DNA from: Undaria pinnatifida | Taxonomy: Eukaryota > Sar > Phaeophyceae > Laminariales > Alariaceae | Reading direction: 5' to 3' | Assembly (NCBI GenBank): GCA_012845835.1 | Contig: JABAKD010000006.1 | Span: 5,882,318-5,946,317 of the forward strand | Length of the DNA stretch: 64,000 nt | Part shown: positions 24,946-38,200 of the stretch, one piece after another | Position numbering within the stretch: the stretch's first letter is position 1 | Layout of the letters: each line of letters begins with the position of its first letter | The notes under the pieces: generated by a model | What the model was told of the DNA's origin: nothing | Databases searched by the model: none | What the model saw: the letters and a program-made list of their open reading frames with translations, nothing else | Position numbers and translations under genes: made by a program

Positions 24946-26380
24946 GCTTTGGTTCTCGCCTTTTCGTTATACCTTAAACTGACTTAAAAAATACTTCTCG
25001 CATTTTCGTTATACCTTGAACTGACTTAGAAAATACCGGTATACCGTTTGATGGCATTCGGTTTTCCGGGCGGTCATACAGACGGACAGAGAGCCCTACG
25101 GCGTAGGCGACAACCTCCCTAAAAAGACGAATCGTTATCCCCCTTTGCATTGATTGTAGTACCGCGACCAAAAAGCGACTGCAGTGCGTGGAGTGCGATC
25201 TAATCGACCTTCTAGGAAGAGCGTGCAACAGCAGTACAACAACGACCATACTGAGCGCTGGGTCGTGCATCTCCTTCCGGTGCGATTCGGACACGTTCGC
25301 TGTCCCAGCAGTCCGGGCTGAGTCGTGAAGCCGACGCCGAAAGTATTCACTGTTTGCAGTCTTGTTTCCCCTCTCAAGACCCAAAAAAGGGTAATACGTA
25401 CAGTCGCGGTCCCGATATATGGTGCCGTGATTAGCGAAATGCTCTGGATCGCAATTCCAAAATCGATTGGCACAACTTCGACCCGAGATAGCGAGGTCAC
25501 CCCGCTGTATCACAGATCCTTCCCACTAGAGCGGTTTTCGCGGCCGGAATAACCTTGGGAATAGCGGCGGATAGGCCGCATGGCACACTGCGCTTGTTCG
25601 GGCGTATCATACTCTTGTATCGTGTGCCATTAAGCATGGTATTTTTGAGGCACGAGAGAATACAAGTTTTACACGTACGGAAGAAGCTTGGCCAAACCTA
25701 TCAGATCTACGCAGTTTACTTGTACGTCACAATTGGATAGTCTTGAGACACGCGTTGTCTAGTTCGTACTAATAGTTGCTGACCTGCGAGCGAAGCACGT
25801 AATCAAGGAAAGTCGGCGCTACAGGTTCAAGGTGTGATACACACTACTTTAAAGCTACCGTGGGGTTGCTGTGGGAGCAACCTGAGGGCTTTCCCTGCTT
25901 TCCGCCCCGCCTGTGTCCGAGCGGGGGGGGGGGGCGAAACATTATACAACTTCAAAAGCAAAGTGCAAAACTTCTACTTCACATACTGCTGGTAGTTGCT
26001 ACGGTATCCCCTTCCCCCCATCTATTTATTGTGGAGGCGTTACTACTCCTCTGGAAGAGGGATCCCTTGCTCTCCCCGCCAGAATTTCCGACGTCATGTG
26101 AGCACGCAAGAACTATGAAAAATACCAACAATACGTGTGATCAAGTATAACCAGACACGGAAACCTGTACAGTAGTCTGGCATGCCCCATACTGCTCCTT
26201 TGCAACCAGGAAACCGCGAGAGTAGTATATTAACATAAAACTTGCTGTAGTACTCCGACGACGATATGGCACACTTGAAATGTCGAATATAGTTTGATGA
26301 TAACGACCACCAGTAGCGGCGCATTCCCCGAATTAGCGGGTGGCATCGTTGTTAAGGCCTCCTAAATAGCAGTGGCACCC
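24946..26380. other. Intergenic, no supported gene
   Basis: A 179-codon minus-strand ORF (24974-25513) lies here. Two other frames over the same bases are also long, none shows a domain, and no exon partners were found, so I leave it uncalled. CATTTTCGTTATACCTT.AACTGACTTA occurs twice at about 24958-25030. Confidence 0.35.
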
Positions 26381-28660
26381 GCTATATTGGATAAGCGTGG
26401 GTCCCTTGAATAGCGGTTCCAGAATATATTGGCACTATGGACCTCTATACCGTGACCACGACTGTACTGCGTGAACGACCCAATTATAAACCAAACAAAT
26501 CATATTTAATCGAAACGGGGCTTGCGATCGTAAAAGACTTGAGCCAATCCGTCCACCCAACGACAACCCGATCGCCATCCGTTCTGGATGCGGGATTATT
26601 CTATTGACCTCTTGACGAACATTACAAGGGTATGCTCGATAGGGTACGTACCAAAGTATACCGGGTGTATTTTACTCCAAAAACACCCTACCGAAGTGGT
26701 CGGTAAGGTTCGGTACAGCCTCAATACCGGCGCCCAACAGTTCGTTCGATAAGTTCGGTGCGACCTCAGCACCGGTACGCCACACTTGGGTGAGTTTGGC
26801 AAGCCCATCAAAAACGACCTAGGTGTCGGTATACCGTAGTATCGAACATGCCCATCAAAAACGTCACGATAGAATAGTGGTCCCTCTATAGTGTCGGTGT
26901 ACGCCAGCCGGAAATACTGGCATCTCAGCGGCAACCGGCACTGCTCCGCATACTGCCACTACCCCTTGTTCCCATCTATGGCGAGCGATTTCACATGTCA
27001 TGCACTACAGCGGGCAACCGGCACTACTCAAGCGGCTTTATAGAGACACCACTACTACTATATCACATACTGGGTTCTGTTCAAGCCCGTTCGGTAGTCG
27101 CGATACGCTAGGTAGGAGACGGCGAAGACAGCCAAAATCTGCCAAAAAAACACGGAAACACGGAAATATAATAAAAACAATATAGACCTAGTACGTAAAC
27201 ACAAAAAGTCAACGTCAGTACGTGTCACCAACTAATAGCTACGACTCAAACCTAACCGATTAATTACTAACGTTACACCCAATTTGCTTGACTTACCTCA
27301 ACCTCGCCAAAATATAATCTACTCAACTGGGCTCAAAATTGTTAAATTCTCAGGACGTTGCTCAAATTTCCTCGAGTTTGGTCTGCTTCGCTTACGTTTG
27401 CGCACATTTGCTCAATTTTGCTCCACTAACAGTAGCTCATTTTTGCTCAATATATTTTGCCGAATTTTGATCAAATTCGCTCTCGTGTTGCCCCGTTATG
27501 TTAATATTTGCCCGAGCTTAGCCCAACTTCACCCCAGTTGCTGCGCTCCGCATGACGTTGCTCAACCTTGCTCGGTCATCTGTGCCTAATCAGGTTTGCC
27601 CAAAATTTCAAAATAAGCGCGGCGATAACTTACGATGGGCATTCCAACCAGTCGACACATGAATATGTCAACAAAAAACATGGTACAGCAGAGGTCCTTC
27701 TATAGTGCCGGTTGAGCAGCGCCCGTTGCCTGTTATAGCACCTGCGAAATCACTTAGCGCCTGTCGGAACAACCAGTAGTGGCAGCATGTGTAGTAGTGC
27801 CGGTGTCCTCTACAGTGCCGGTAGTTCCGGCTGGCACAAATCAGCACTATCTAGAGGGACTACTACTGTACTTAGGAAAACAAAACCAAAATATTCCAAG
27901 AGTGTGCTTAATAAGGTATGTATATACTCTGAGGTATCCGGGTACCAAACCTGGCCACGGTCATACTCGGGTAGACACCCGGGTACCTCCAGAGAATATA
28001 CGTAATCGGGAAAATACCCCAGTGTCTTCGGAGTATACATACCCTACCCAACACACCCCGAAAAACAAACGCATCGTCCATTCGCCCGCCAAAGCACCGA
28101 TCCATGTGTGTCTTCGACGGCGCCTCCAAACAACGCGCAAACGACGCACGCCACGTTAGGGGTGCCTCCTTACCGGGCTGCTCACTTGAGAAACTCCGTC
28201 CCTCACCAATAGGCCGACTCTAAGAAACAACAAAACGCATACCGATGAATCTATTCCCTTGGCCGGGCCACAGAACGAACAAAAGTGTAAAACAGAAATA
28301 CCATCTCAACGATACTGTGCGTTTCCTCCCCAGGTGAGGAGCCCCGCTAGTCAGAGGCGTTTCGGCCAGAACGTGTTCCAGTGGGAAGGGGGGCGGGGGG
28401 GTGTACTCAGTTTGTGCATGGCCGTAGTCGCATGGTCATAGACCCGCCAGTGGGGGGGGGGGGCAATAGTGCCGGTATGTGCCAGCCCAATATACCGGCA
28501 CTATTCAGGGCACCGGCACTATTGGGAATAGGCGTGCTATAGTTACAAAAGAGAGTTCCGGTCGTACCAAGTGATTACACCGGCACCATGTAGAGCAGCG
28601 CCACTATTCTACCGCCACTATATGAGACCTCCGCACTGTGCCCCTACTGCAGCACGCGTC
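26380..28660. repeat. Scattered TATAGTGCCGG-type repeats and an inverted repeat
   Basis: Short blocks around TATAGTGCCGG, GGCACTATTC and CCGGCACTA recur at 26390-26450, 26690-26950, 27690-27860 and 28470-28640, in both orientations. They resemble the array in intron 4 of the farnesyltransferase gene (41280-41610). An inverted repeat at about 27915-28000 pairs GTATATACTCTGAGGTATCC with GGTACCTCCAGAGAATATAC. No gene is supported. Confidence 0.55.
28388..28455 (+). mobile_element. RepC repeat, short copy
   Basis: After a G run comes TACTCAGTTTGTGCATGGCC, then GTAGTCGCATGGTCATAGACC. Longer copies of the same repeat lie at 33595-33700, 37320-37530 (reverse) and 38385-38580, with a short one at 39480-39545. 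Confidence 0.6.
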
Positions 28661-28669
28661 AAACTCCTA

Positions 28670-29150
28670 CTGAAACGCAGTCGGTAACTGCCTAATCTGC
28701 ATTGGCGAACAGGGCATCGCGATCGAAGGGTAGCAGTTCGAATAAGACAATAGCCCCCTCAACCGCGTGTGCCCGTTCGATGGGGGCTTCCATGCACTAT
28801 GGAAACCCTTTGTGCAACGTGACTAGTAACCGAAACGTAACCTGCAACTGTCGAACATGCATCGGCGAACAGGGTGTCGTGATCGAACGGTAGCAGTCCG
28901 AAGGAAGAGATTGCCTTCTAAACCGCGTGTGCCCGTTCGACGGGCGCTTCCATACTACATGAAAACCCTTTCTGATTCATAACCACTAACCGAAACGTGG
29001 CCGGTAACTACCGAATGGCATCGGCGAACAAGTTATCGTGATCAGACAGTACTACGACATCGCCCTCCGAACCTCGTGCTTGTTCGACCGGTGCCTCCAA
29101 ACAACATAGAGACCCTTTCTCACACTTGAGATTTACTGAAACGTCCCCTG
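28670..29150 (-). pseudogene. Three decayed tandem copies of the FNTB terminal exon
   Basis: Three units of about 160 bases (about 28670-28828, 28829-28989, 28990-29150) repeat the 3-prime part of the terminal farnesyltransferase exon and its flank. On the minus strand each keeps recognisable pieces: a match to CTGCTACCGTCCGATCAC, then GTTCGCC..GATGC where the gene has CTCGCTGACGC, then GGTTACGTTTCGGTTA in the flank. The frame is broken in each copy and the upstream YNIAED part is replaced by other sequence (CGTCGAACGGGCACACG). A further trace lies at about 28080-28145. They look non-coding today, though use as alternative 3-prime ends cannot be excluded. Confidence 0.8.
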
Positions 29151-29175
29151 TAACCGAAACGTAACCTGCAGCTGC

Positions 29176-29286
29176 CTATTTTGCGTCAGCGAGGAGAGTG
29201 TTGTGATCGGACGGTAGCAGTTCGAAGTGAGACATCGCCCTCGCAACTCTGTCTTCGGCAATGTTGTACGCCGGATTGGTGCGTTT
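29176..29286 (-). CDS. FNTB: FNTB exon 12 (stop codon)
   Basis: Encodes KRTNPAYNIAEDRVARAM then SHFELLPSDHN and ends at TAG 29176-29178. This is the family C-terminus (THPVYNIGPDKV..A..YF). Acceptor TTGCAG, phase 0. Confidence 0.93.
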   Translation of the reverse strand, partial: KRTNPAYNIAEDRVARAMSHFELLPSDHNTLLADAK

Positions 29287-32200
29287 CTGCAACAAGGAAA
29301 AAAACGAAGAGGGGTATGAGGGCGAGGTGGGTTGTGTGAGGATAGGTTAGGTTGGGTTCGGTTAGGTGAGGTTGGATTGGGTTGGGATGTGTAGGGTGGG
29401 GTGGGGTGGGGTGGAGTTGGGGGCGGGGGGTGAGGTGGGATGGGTTGGAGTGAGCAACAATTTCACACTATGGACAGATCAGATCGCTGTTTCCTTTTGC
29501 GTTCGTTTGTTTTTGCTCGTCCCATCTAGTATCTTCGCACTTTTTCTTTCTCCTTCTCCCTCCCTAGAACTACAGTAACTCAAATCCGGGGTCACTAAGC
29601 AGGCTCTCCCCCCCCCCTCTACTACGGTACGCGCCTTCGTTTATATCGCGACAATAATTCAGCACTTTCTTCCCTCATCGACTTGCGTCGAATTGTGCGT
29701 ACCCACGCTGTGAAAAGCTCTCGGCAGTTGGCGTCTGGAAAAAAAAACTTCATACGTACCGAGATTTAAACCCTTGACTCCAACCTTAGCATCAACAGTG
29801 TTCGAGGTTAATCCCTAGCCCACCGGGGGCGACCGGCCACTAGACACATTACAAAGTCAGCATTCACGTATAATCTGAGTTTTGGAATTATAATTGCAAA
29901 TACCGAATTCGTCGACGAAGCGCCAAATTCGATAAATTGTTCGAAAGACATTCATGGAAAACAAAATGCCGTAAAATTCAATCCATGGGAAGAGTCCTTT
30001 CGGCCCGCTGCCTCCAGCTGCGGACGAACTTACACTTGCAAGCTTGCGGCTGGATTGCTCCCGGCAAAAAACGAGGCACGAGTAACAGGACAGGCGATCT
30101 CCACGGGGACAGGGGTGCTACCGGCCGAGAAACGTGGGAGATTGCGTAATGCAATTGCCTTGCAAAAAAGCACTTGAAAAGCTCAGGAGGATATATCCAA
30201 TGCCCAAGGTTTGATTTGCCTAAGCAATGCTAAATACACGATGAAAACGAAGGCGGAAACTGGCATAATAACCCAAAGAAGGCTCTTCAATCGCGTACCC
30301 CGCCCTGCCTTAATCGTCAACTACGTGTTTTTTACTGCTGCCTGCTGCTCTTTCCACCAATATTTCAGTACAGTATACATATAGTACTAGGGGGCAAGCG
30401 GTCTCTCTTGGCGGGCGGCCCCACCTGGCCTACGTCGATGGAGCTGGAGAGGCACTGTCCGTTTTGGGCGTGTTCTGTTCAGGGTACCTACTGCTGTTTT
30501 GGTCAAGGTCAACGAGAGGGGAGGGGGACCCTTCGCTCAGATGATAGACCGCATCGAGGCAGCCGCGGGGTCAATCACACCGCCTCCTCGAATGCCCGAC
30601 CCTTTGCACTGGGTGCCGGGCTGCCAACTCGGGGGAGCTCGGTCATAGTTGGGGTATCCAGGGCGATGAGAGATGCGGCTCGATCAGAGAGTATACGGGC
30701 AACTCCAATTTGAATTTCCTTCGCGCATTTTTTACGTGAGGGCAGGTTTCTGCTCTCACATAAAAAAGTGCGTGAATGGCTCTTCCACAAAGATCCAAGG
30801 AGTAGAAAAGCCATGATTATCAAAAATGGAGGAGACTCGTTTCAAAGTCAATCACACATGCTTTTGTGGGAAAAAAATCAAATATGCCGTGAATGCTGAC
30901 TTTGAAATATGTCTACTGTACAGATCATGTAGATTGTTTCACGAATCTGCATAACCTGGACAAGTCTCTACGGGACTGGTCTACATTATCTGAACTACCT
31001 GTACATGTTTCTGCAGTACTTGTGAACCTTAGTATTGATCGTGTTCGAGGTTCATCCCTAGACCATCGGGGGCGACCGGTCACTGTACAGATAATGTATG
31101 TTGTCTCACGAATCTGCATAACCTGTACAAGTCTCTGCGGGGCTGATCTACATTATTTGAACTACCTGTGTTTCTGCGGTACTTGCGCACAGTGTGCAGG
31201 GTGCGGTGACTTAGCACAATTTGTTTTAAACCACAACGGGTAAAAGTTGCCGGATGACCGTCGACAGTTTCCGAAGATGCGACAGCGGGCGCTTACTTTC
31301 TGTCAGAGAAAAACTAAACAAAAAAGGGACAAAAAACAAACAAACAAACAAACAAAACAAAACACAACAGGCGAACAAACAAGCCCGTACCGGCCAACCC
31401 CACCCCCATACCCAGCTAGTCCTGCCCGCCTGCTCGCTCACCAGCTGGTTGGACGCATCCCCCACGACGACCGGGCTGTCAGCCAGGCAGTGCTGTGCCA
31501 CCGACAGGCCACTCAAGGTGTAGCACGTATGGTAGAAATCCCTCCCCCTGCTCGGCAGCAAAAAAATTAGAGACAACACGTATTAACCCCTCCATAACTG
31601 CGAAACCCCCGTCTGGGGGGAGTTTTACGTGGAATAAAACAGGGAAGCTGTCATGCAGTGGTAGAAGGGCTAAAGGGGCTTCAGATCGAGGGGGGCAATT
31701 AACGAAAAACGCGTGCTGTGGCAAGGGTGCGCCTAAATCAGTTACGGCTCCTGACGAGCGCTGCAATAGAGGCGTACACCCGAAATGAAAAAAACTGAGG
31801 TTCTTCATTTGAGGAGGCCCATACGAAACCCATCTATCCACCAACCTATCCACCCACCCACCTAACCAACCACCGACCCACCCACCCACCCACCCACCCC
31901 ACCCACCCCACCCACCCACCCACCCACCCCACCCATCCACCCACCAACTGCGATAGATGTTCACCCTGGCAACATCCATGACGGGAGTCACATATCTTCA
32001 AATACAAATACATCTTTAAAAAACGAGCGGCCGGTGTATCACGCAGCTTGCAAAGATTAGTACCGACCCTTAAAGCGTTCGTGCTCACAGCCGGCGTATC
32101 TAAAGTACTTCTACAAAATGCGAATGTGCAACCTGGTGAGCATACGAATGTGCAACCTGGTGTACAACTCCCTGGCCTCGGTATTTCAGCGGACGAGATT

Positions 32201-35200
32201 GCTGGTACACATCCACAACAAACATCGGGTGATTTCTCAGTCGAGGGAGCCCGTTGGCCAGAGATAGTGCCACCTAAAGGTGCCGCCCTTACTTATCATA
32301 GCCCGTGACTCCTCCTTTGAGAGGCCCTACTCCTGACCCGTGAAACGAGTTTGAGAATAGAATGGACGAGTAAACCCGATGAATGATGCCGTTGCCGGGG
32401 TGACTTGGAAAATGAGTAATACGACTAGGAAAAACACACTACCCCTGATTCGTGAAACGAGTTTGAGAACAAACCGACGAGTAAACCCTGTGAACGATGA
32501 ACGATGAACGATGAACCATGAACCATGACCCATGAACCATGAACCATGAACCATGAACCATGAACGATTTTTGGGCAAACCACACTTCTTATCATATCAT
32601 TATTTCAATATGGTGGCGAAGAGGGGAAGGGGCCAAAACATTTTTGGAGTCAATGCTGCTTTGTACAGTCTGGATTGTTTCGTTCTGTTCTCGCACCCGG
32701 GCGGTACGCTAGCATTGCTTTACCTTGATTAAAGGCGGGTTGTTTTTGGTTTTCTCTTGTCTTACAGTCTGTAACCACATAATTTGTATATCTCTAAGGA
32801 TGAAGAATCAGCAGGGACACTGGGTGTACTGATGTCGTTGGGTAGAAAGAACGGTTTAACGTGCAGACAACACACAGTGGTTTCGGTGTTACTCCTTAGA
32901 TACTTTGGCAGGGTGATGTTTAACCGTAACCCTAACCTTGGCATCCCCCAACAACATTGAAACCGGCATAAAAAAAAAGGAATCCCGTTTTATCCCGCAA
33001 CCTGGAACTACAACCAGGCAGATCAAGGGAAAAGCGGTGGCGGCACATAACGAGGGAGGGGGTCCACTCACTTTCCAGGCTTATCCCTCAAGCCGCCATC
33101 CGACTGCTGCGAACACATCAGCACGTACTCCTGCAGTCTTTCTCTCGCGAAGTCCAGCCCGTCCCCTCCCCTCCCCGCACCCAGTAGCACCACATCTTCA
33201 ATCTCTGTAGGGGTTTCTATAGTTTTGGCCTCCCCAATAACTTCCATGTCTTCCGCCCTCTTACGGGTTTCCAAATTTGCGGTCTCCTCCGCCAAGGTTC
33301 TCACATTTGTTTCCCCCTCGACAATAGCGGTTGCGCTTTCACCACCGCCATCACCAACACCACCACCAACACCGACACTGCCAACATCAACAACACTACC
33401 ATCACCACCAGCACCGCCACCGGCATCGCCACCAATGCCGTCATCGAGTACTACCTCCTCCCCTCCCTGTCTCTGCGCACAGGCGGTGCTTGATAGATGC
33501 TCCTTTGACAATATGAAACGTCCCTCCGCGTCTCGGTGGCTGACCTATAAGTTTTGCATCATCGGGGAGGAGGCCGGGAGGGGGGGGCGGGGGGCGGGGG
33601 GGGGTATACTCATTATCATGCATAGCCGTAGTCTTAATATCATAGACGCTGGCACTCCTATGACTGGACGGAGCACGTCGAGTTTTCACCGACCGGGGGG
33701 AGGGGAGCTACATTGTGCTAGTCTAGCGTGGTCAAGGCATCACTCCCAGTACCTTTGTTTTCGGTTTATTTACAACAACCAGTGTTGTATCTTCCGGAAG
33801 GGGGGGAGGGGGGCAATCATGGCGGGGGCGGGCGGGGGTGGTTGGAGTCAAAGTGTTGGCATTCACGCGCGCCACCGAGTTACAGAAAAACCAACTACCT
33901 GGTAGCATTTTCGCGAGAGTGGGGGGCGGGGACGAGGTACGTGTAACAACAAAAACCAACAACAACAGCAACAAAAATACACATAACACAAAATAACGCC
34001 TACAACACCAACAACGCCGAAAACACACACAAGGCAATGAGTGCCAACGCCTTAATAATATCCTAGTGACCCGTCCTCCCCACACCGACGACGGCAACGA
34101 CATACAACGGCACAAACACCAAACACGACAACGACAACACCACCAACACCAACACCTATATCACCACCACCCCTAACCGCGACCACCCCCATCCATTTCC
34201 ACCACCCCCAACGACAAAAACAACGTTCGCACCTCGCTCCCACGGCCAGCTTCCACGTAGTCGAGCATGGCAACCGCCCCGCCCTGCCAGAAAGAGTAGC
34301 AACCATCCACAAGCTTGTTGGTGCGGCCTTGGAACCTGCGTGTTACCGCATTGTCATGTTACCGTGTTGCTGCTGTGCTACCGCATGGTCATGATACCGT
34401 GCTACTGCCGTGTTACCGCATTGTTATGTTACCGTGTTGCTGCTGTGTTGTCGTGTTATCTTGTTACTGCTGCGTCACCGTAGTGTCATGTTGACATATT
34501 TTCTGCTGTGCTACCGTGTTGCTGCCGTGTTACCGCATTGTCATGTTACCGTGTTACAGCTGTGCTACCGCATTGTCATGCTACCGTGTTATTGCCGTGG
34601 TACAGCATAGTCATGTCGCGTGTTACTGCTGTGTTACCGCATGGCCATGATATCGTGTTAGTGCAGTGTTACCGTGTTACTGCTATGTTACCGCATGGCC
34701 ATGATATCGTGTTAGTACAGTGTTACCGTGTTACTGCTGTGTTACCGCATTGTCATGTCACCGTGTTACTGCTGTGTTACCGTTTTGTTATGTCACCGTG
34801 TTACTGCTATGTTACCGTGCTGCTGCTGTGTTACCGCATGGTGATGATACCATGTTACTGCTGCGTTAGCTCATTGGCATGTTACTACTTTGACTAGGGG
34901 TTGACGCTAGGCTGTCATCATTGCTGACGGTCAGGCAGGGGTTCGAATCTAGGCTGGTGCATTTAATTACGCACAGAGTGTTGTTCCGATTACTCTTCCG
35001 TCGCCGAAAGCGCGAGAGGATGATTTGGCAAAATTCGATGCAAACCGACGAGCACTGGGGATATTCAGGCCTCCGCGGGATAGAAATGGACGCATGTACC
35101 AGGGGGAGAAGGGGAGACACCTGTGACCGCGGTTTGTCCAGAAAAGAAAGCAACAAGAAAAAAAATAATAACAAGTCGTGTTGTGTTGTCGTGTTACTGC

Positions 35201-38200
35201 TGTGTTACGTACTGTCGCGCTACCGTGTTACCGTGTTGTCGTTCGTGTTACTGTTGTGTTACCGTGATGTCGTTGGGTTTAGTTTCATGTTCCTTTTCAT
35301 TTCCCTTTTCCAGTGAACTATTGTGATACCGTGATATCGTTTTACCTAGTTTTATGTTCCTTTTCACTCTCATTTTAAAGTTAATGCGTGTTGCTACTGT
35401 CATCTTCATTTTCATTTTCTTCGTACTCGTATTCAGTTTCACGTTTATTTTCAGTTTCCATTTTCAGAATACGCTTTATTTCTAATGTCAACTTTCATTT
35501 TCATTTTATATTCACATCTGCGCTCACCCTCCCTCTGCCCTCATCTGGCGACCGCTCAGCCACCGGCGGAGGGTCCTAAGGTCCGCCTTGTCGCACGCTC
35601 CGAGGATGACAAGAGAAGCAAACGCACAGAACGTGTAGCCTCCGTGTGCCTGTGCAAGTTCAAGTTGCAGTTACAGTAAGTAGCAGTTTCAGTTTCAGTT
35701 GAATTTGAAGTTTCAGTTTCAGTTGATTGTGCAGTTGGAATTTTTCAAGTTGAGTTCGAAGTTTCAGTGGAGAATGGAGTTAAAGTTGCCGCTGAAGTTG
35801 CGGATGAACGTGAAATAGCAGTTGAAGTTGAATTTGCGGCTGACTTTGCAGTTGAAGTGTAATTTTCAGCTGAGATTAAACTTGATGTTACGTTTGCATT
35901 AGACGTGGAAGTGTGGTGAGCTAAAGCTTTATTTTTCCCCATCCGCCGGAGGATAAAAAAAAAAAAAAAAAAAAAAAAAAAGTTGTTGGACATTTAGTTG
36001 AAGATGGAGCTGAAGTTAACGTTGATGTTCCAGTTGAAATTACATTCGAATTTGGATCTTCAGTTGAAATTGAGTTTGTGTTTGAAGTTGAAGTTGAGTT
36101 TGATATTAAATTTCAACTGAATTAGAAATATCGGTCGACTTGGAATCTGCTGTTGAAAATTGAGTTTGCGTTCGACTTTGAAGTTGCAGCCAAAGCTGCA
36201 GCTGAAGTTGCAGTTGACTTTCCAGTTGAATTGGACTTTTCAGTTGAAGTTGAAGTTGAAGTGATTTTGAATTTCAATCTTAAGTGTAGTTGAGCACGGA
36301 GTTGAATATTCAGTCGAATTTGAAATTTCAGTTTATATCGTAACTGATGTCGAAGTTGTCGTTGTCACCGATGGGTATTATGGTCCGATGAAGAGCAGAA
36401 AACACACGAAAAAAAAGCAAAAGGGGGGCAAACGTTTGGTGGAAAGGATGGGAGGAGGAAAAGACGGGGAATTTGGATGGAAAAGGAGATTGGGGATAAA
36501 GTACAAAAGCATACGAAATTAGAGAAAAAAGGAGTTGCAACCGGCGGGAACGGAGAGGGGTAGAGAACGAAGGGAGACGGAGATAGGATGGGATTGGAAG
36601 GGATGTGGGGATATGGAGAGGCACAGAGGACGGGGGGGGAATGGAGGGTGAGGGGAATTTATGCCAACATACCAACCCATCAAGACGCACCAAATAACAA
36701 AGCTGGGGGCTGTAGAGACTTAGCGAGGCTGGGGAGTGAGGGCTTGGGGGGGGGGGGGGGGGGGTAGCAGATACCTGGTACTTCGGGACGAGAGGCTACG
36801 CCGCTAATCACGATGTAAACACCTACACACATCTGTCTCCCTCTGCCTCGGGCGACCCTCCCATTGCACAGAACTTCTAGGAGTACGCAGCGACAACCTC
36901 AACAAAACCAACAACACAACCTTCACGATCACTACCTTCCTCTGCCTGTCCCAACAACAGCACAACAACTACCTCCATCAACAGCACCCCCCCCTTCCCC
37001 CCTTGCTATATATTGGAGTTGGCCTCGGTTGGCATCGACGCTGTAAAACATGCCAATCACTGCGTGAGCTAGACAACCAGGGTATCGCTTTTCGTTTTTT
37101 GTTTTTTTGGCGGTCACCATGATGGTTATCGAGTTAGATCATGTTGTGCGGGGTGGAGAGCCCTAACTCCGCATTAAGGGAATGATCGCATCACGTAGTG
37201 CAAATAGGGTAAGGCTCCCACGAGGCAGTTACATAGTAATACCCATTGCTGTCTCTGCGGTGGCCACACCACAAAACAAAGTAACTCATTGGCGCTGTCA
37301 TCTTTAAGCAAGAAAGTAGGCACAAGGTGCAAAAGCCCGTCTTACGAGCGGTTCTTGGAAGGATGCAGCTCGCCCTTCCTGCGACTCGTCGAACACCTCA
37401 CGGCGCTTCGCGCCTCGTGCAAGCAATGCCTGCCTAGTTGATAAAAACCCGACGTGCTCCGTCCCGGCATAGTAGGGATGCGCGGATCTATGGTCATACG
37501 ACTACGGCCATGTACAAACTGAGTACACCCCCCCCCCCCCCCCGATCACTCCCGCCACCATCACCAACATCACCACCACCACCACCACCGCCATGACGCC
37601 ATGACCACCACCACTACTACCGACCCCGCTACCATTGCCAACCCCCACCAACACCAATACACTCAGCACCAACACCACCACCAACACTACCCCCTAACGC
37701 TAACCCCACCCCCCAAACCCCCCCCACCCCTCACCCCCCGGCAACCGCCACCATCACCAAAAACAAAACCAAATGAAAAGCACTGACGTACCTCGTTCCA
37801 CGGCTCGCCACCGAAGCCTCCTTCGAAGGTCTGACATCGGACCTGCTTGCAGTGGCACAAAAATGGGACAAGTTAAATCTAGGAAGAAACTCCAGCAACG
37901 CGTCGGGGCGAAAAAACTCATGGAATTTAGAGCAGGGTGCTTTCGTTTAGTAAAGTCGTCGTCCCTTCGTAGTTACTGCGTTGCCATGCCAGACGACAAT
38001 ACCCGCATTGTAAGGGCCCCCCGAATTATCCCCGGAGAGTGCGATATGATATTATGTAGGACATAGTACTGGCGAGCGGTTCCCAACGCACTAAACCGGA
38101 GGGGCGCACTAGAGGGTGCTGCACTGGCGCGGGACCACGAAAGCACGAAGAACCGCACCCACGGCTCGGAGACACACGTCGGAAATTAAAACGGGGCATG

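Noticed and set aside
24974-25513. 179-codon minus-strand ORF
   Set aside because: Two other frames are also long over the same bases; no recognisable domain, no splice partners.
28670-29290. CRISPR-like or satellite array
   Set aside because: Regular 160-base spacing is explained by duplicated copies of the FNTB last exon; there are no short identical repeats with unique spacers.
31226-31441. Extension of FNTB exon 11 to the ORF stop
   Set aside because: The extension is Trp/Cys/Phe-rich low-complexity; the GTGAGC donor at 31441 joins the conserved terminal exon in frame.
37000-37060. AHAVIGMFYSVDA on the minus strand as an FNTB exon
   Set aside because: The real exon 8 (AHGGYTFC) is at 35528-35649 and fits phase; this stretch has only the first two residues in common.
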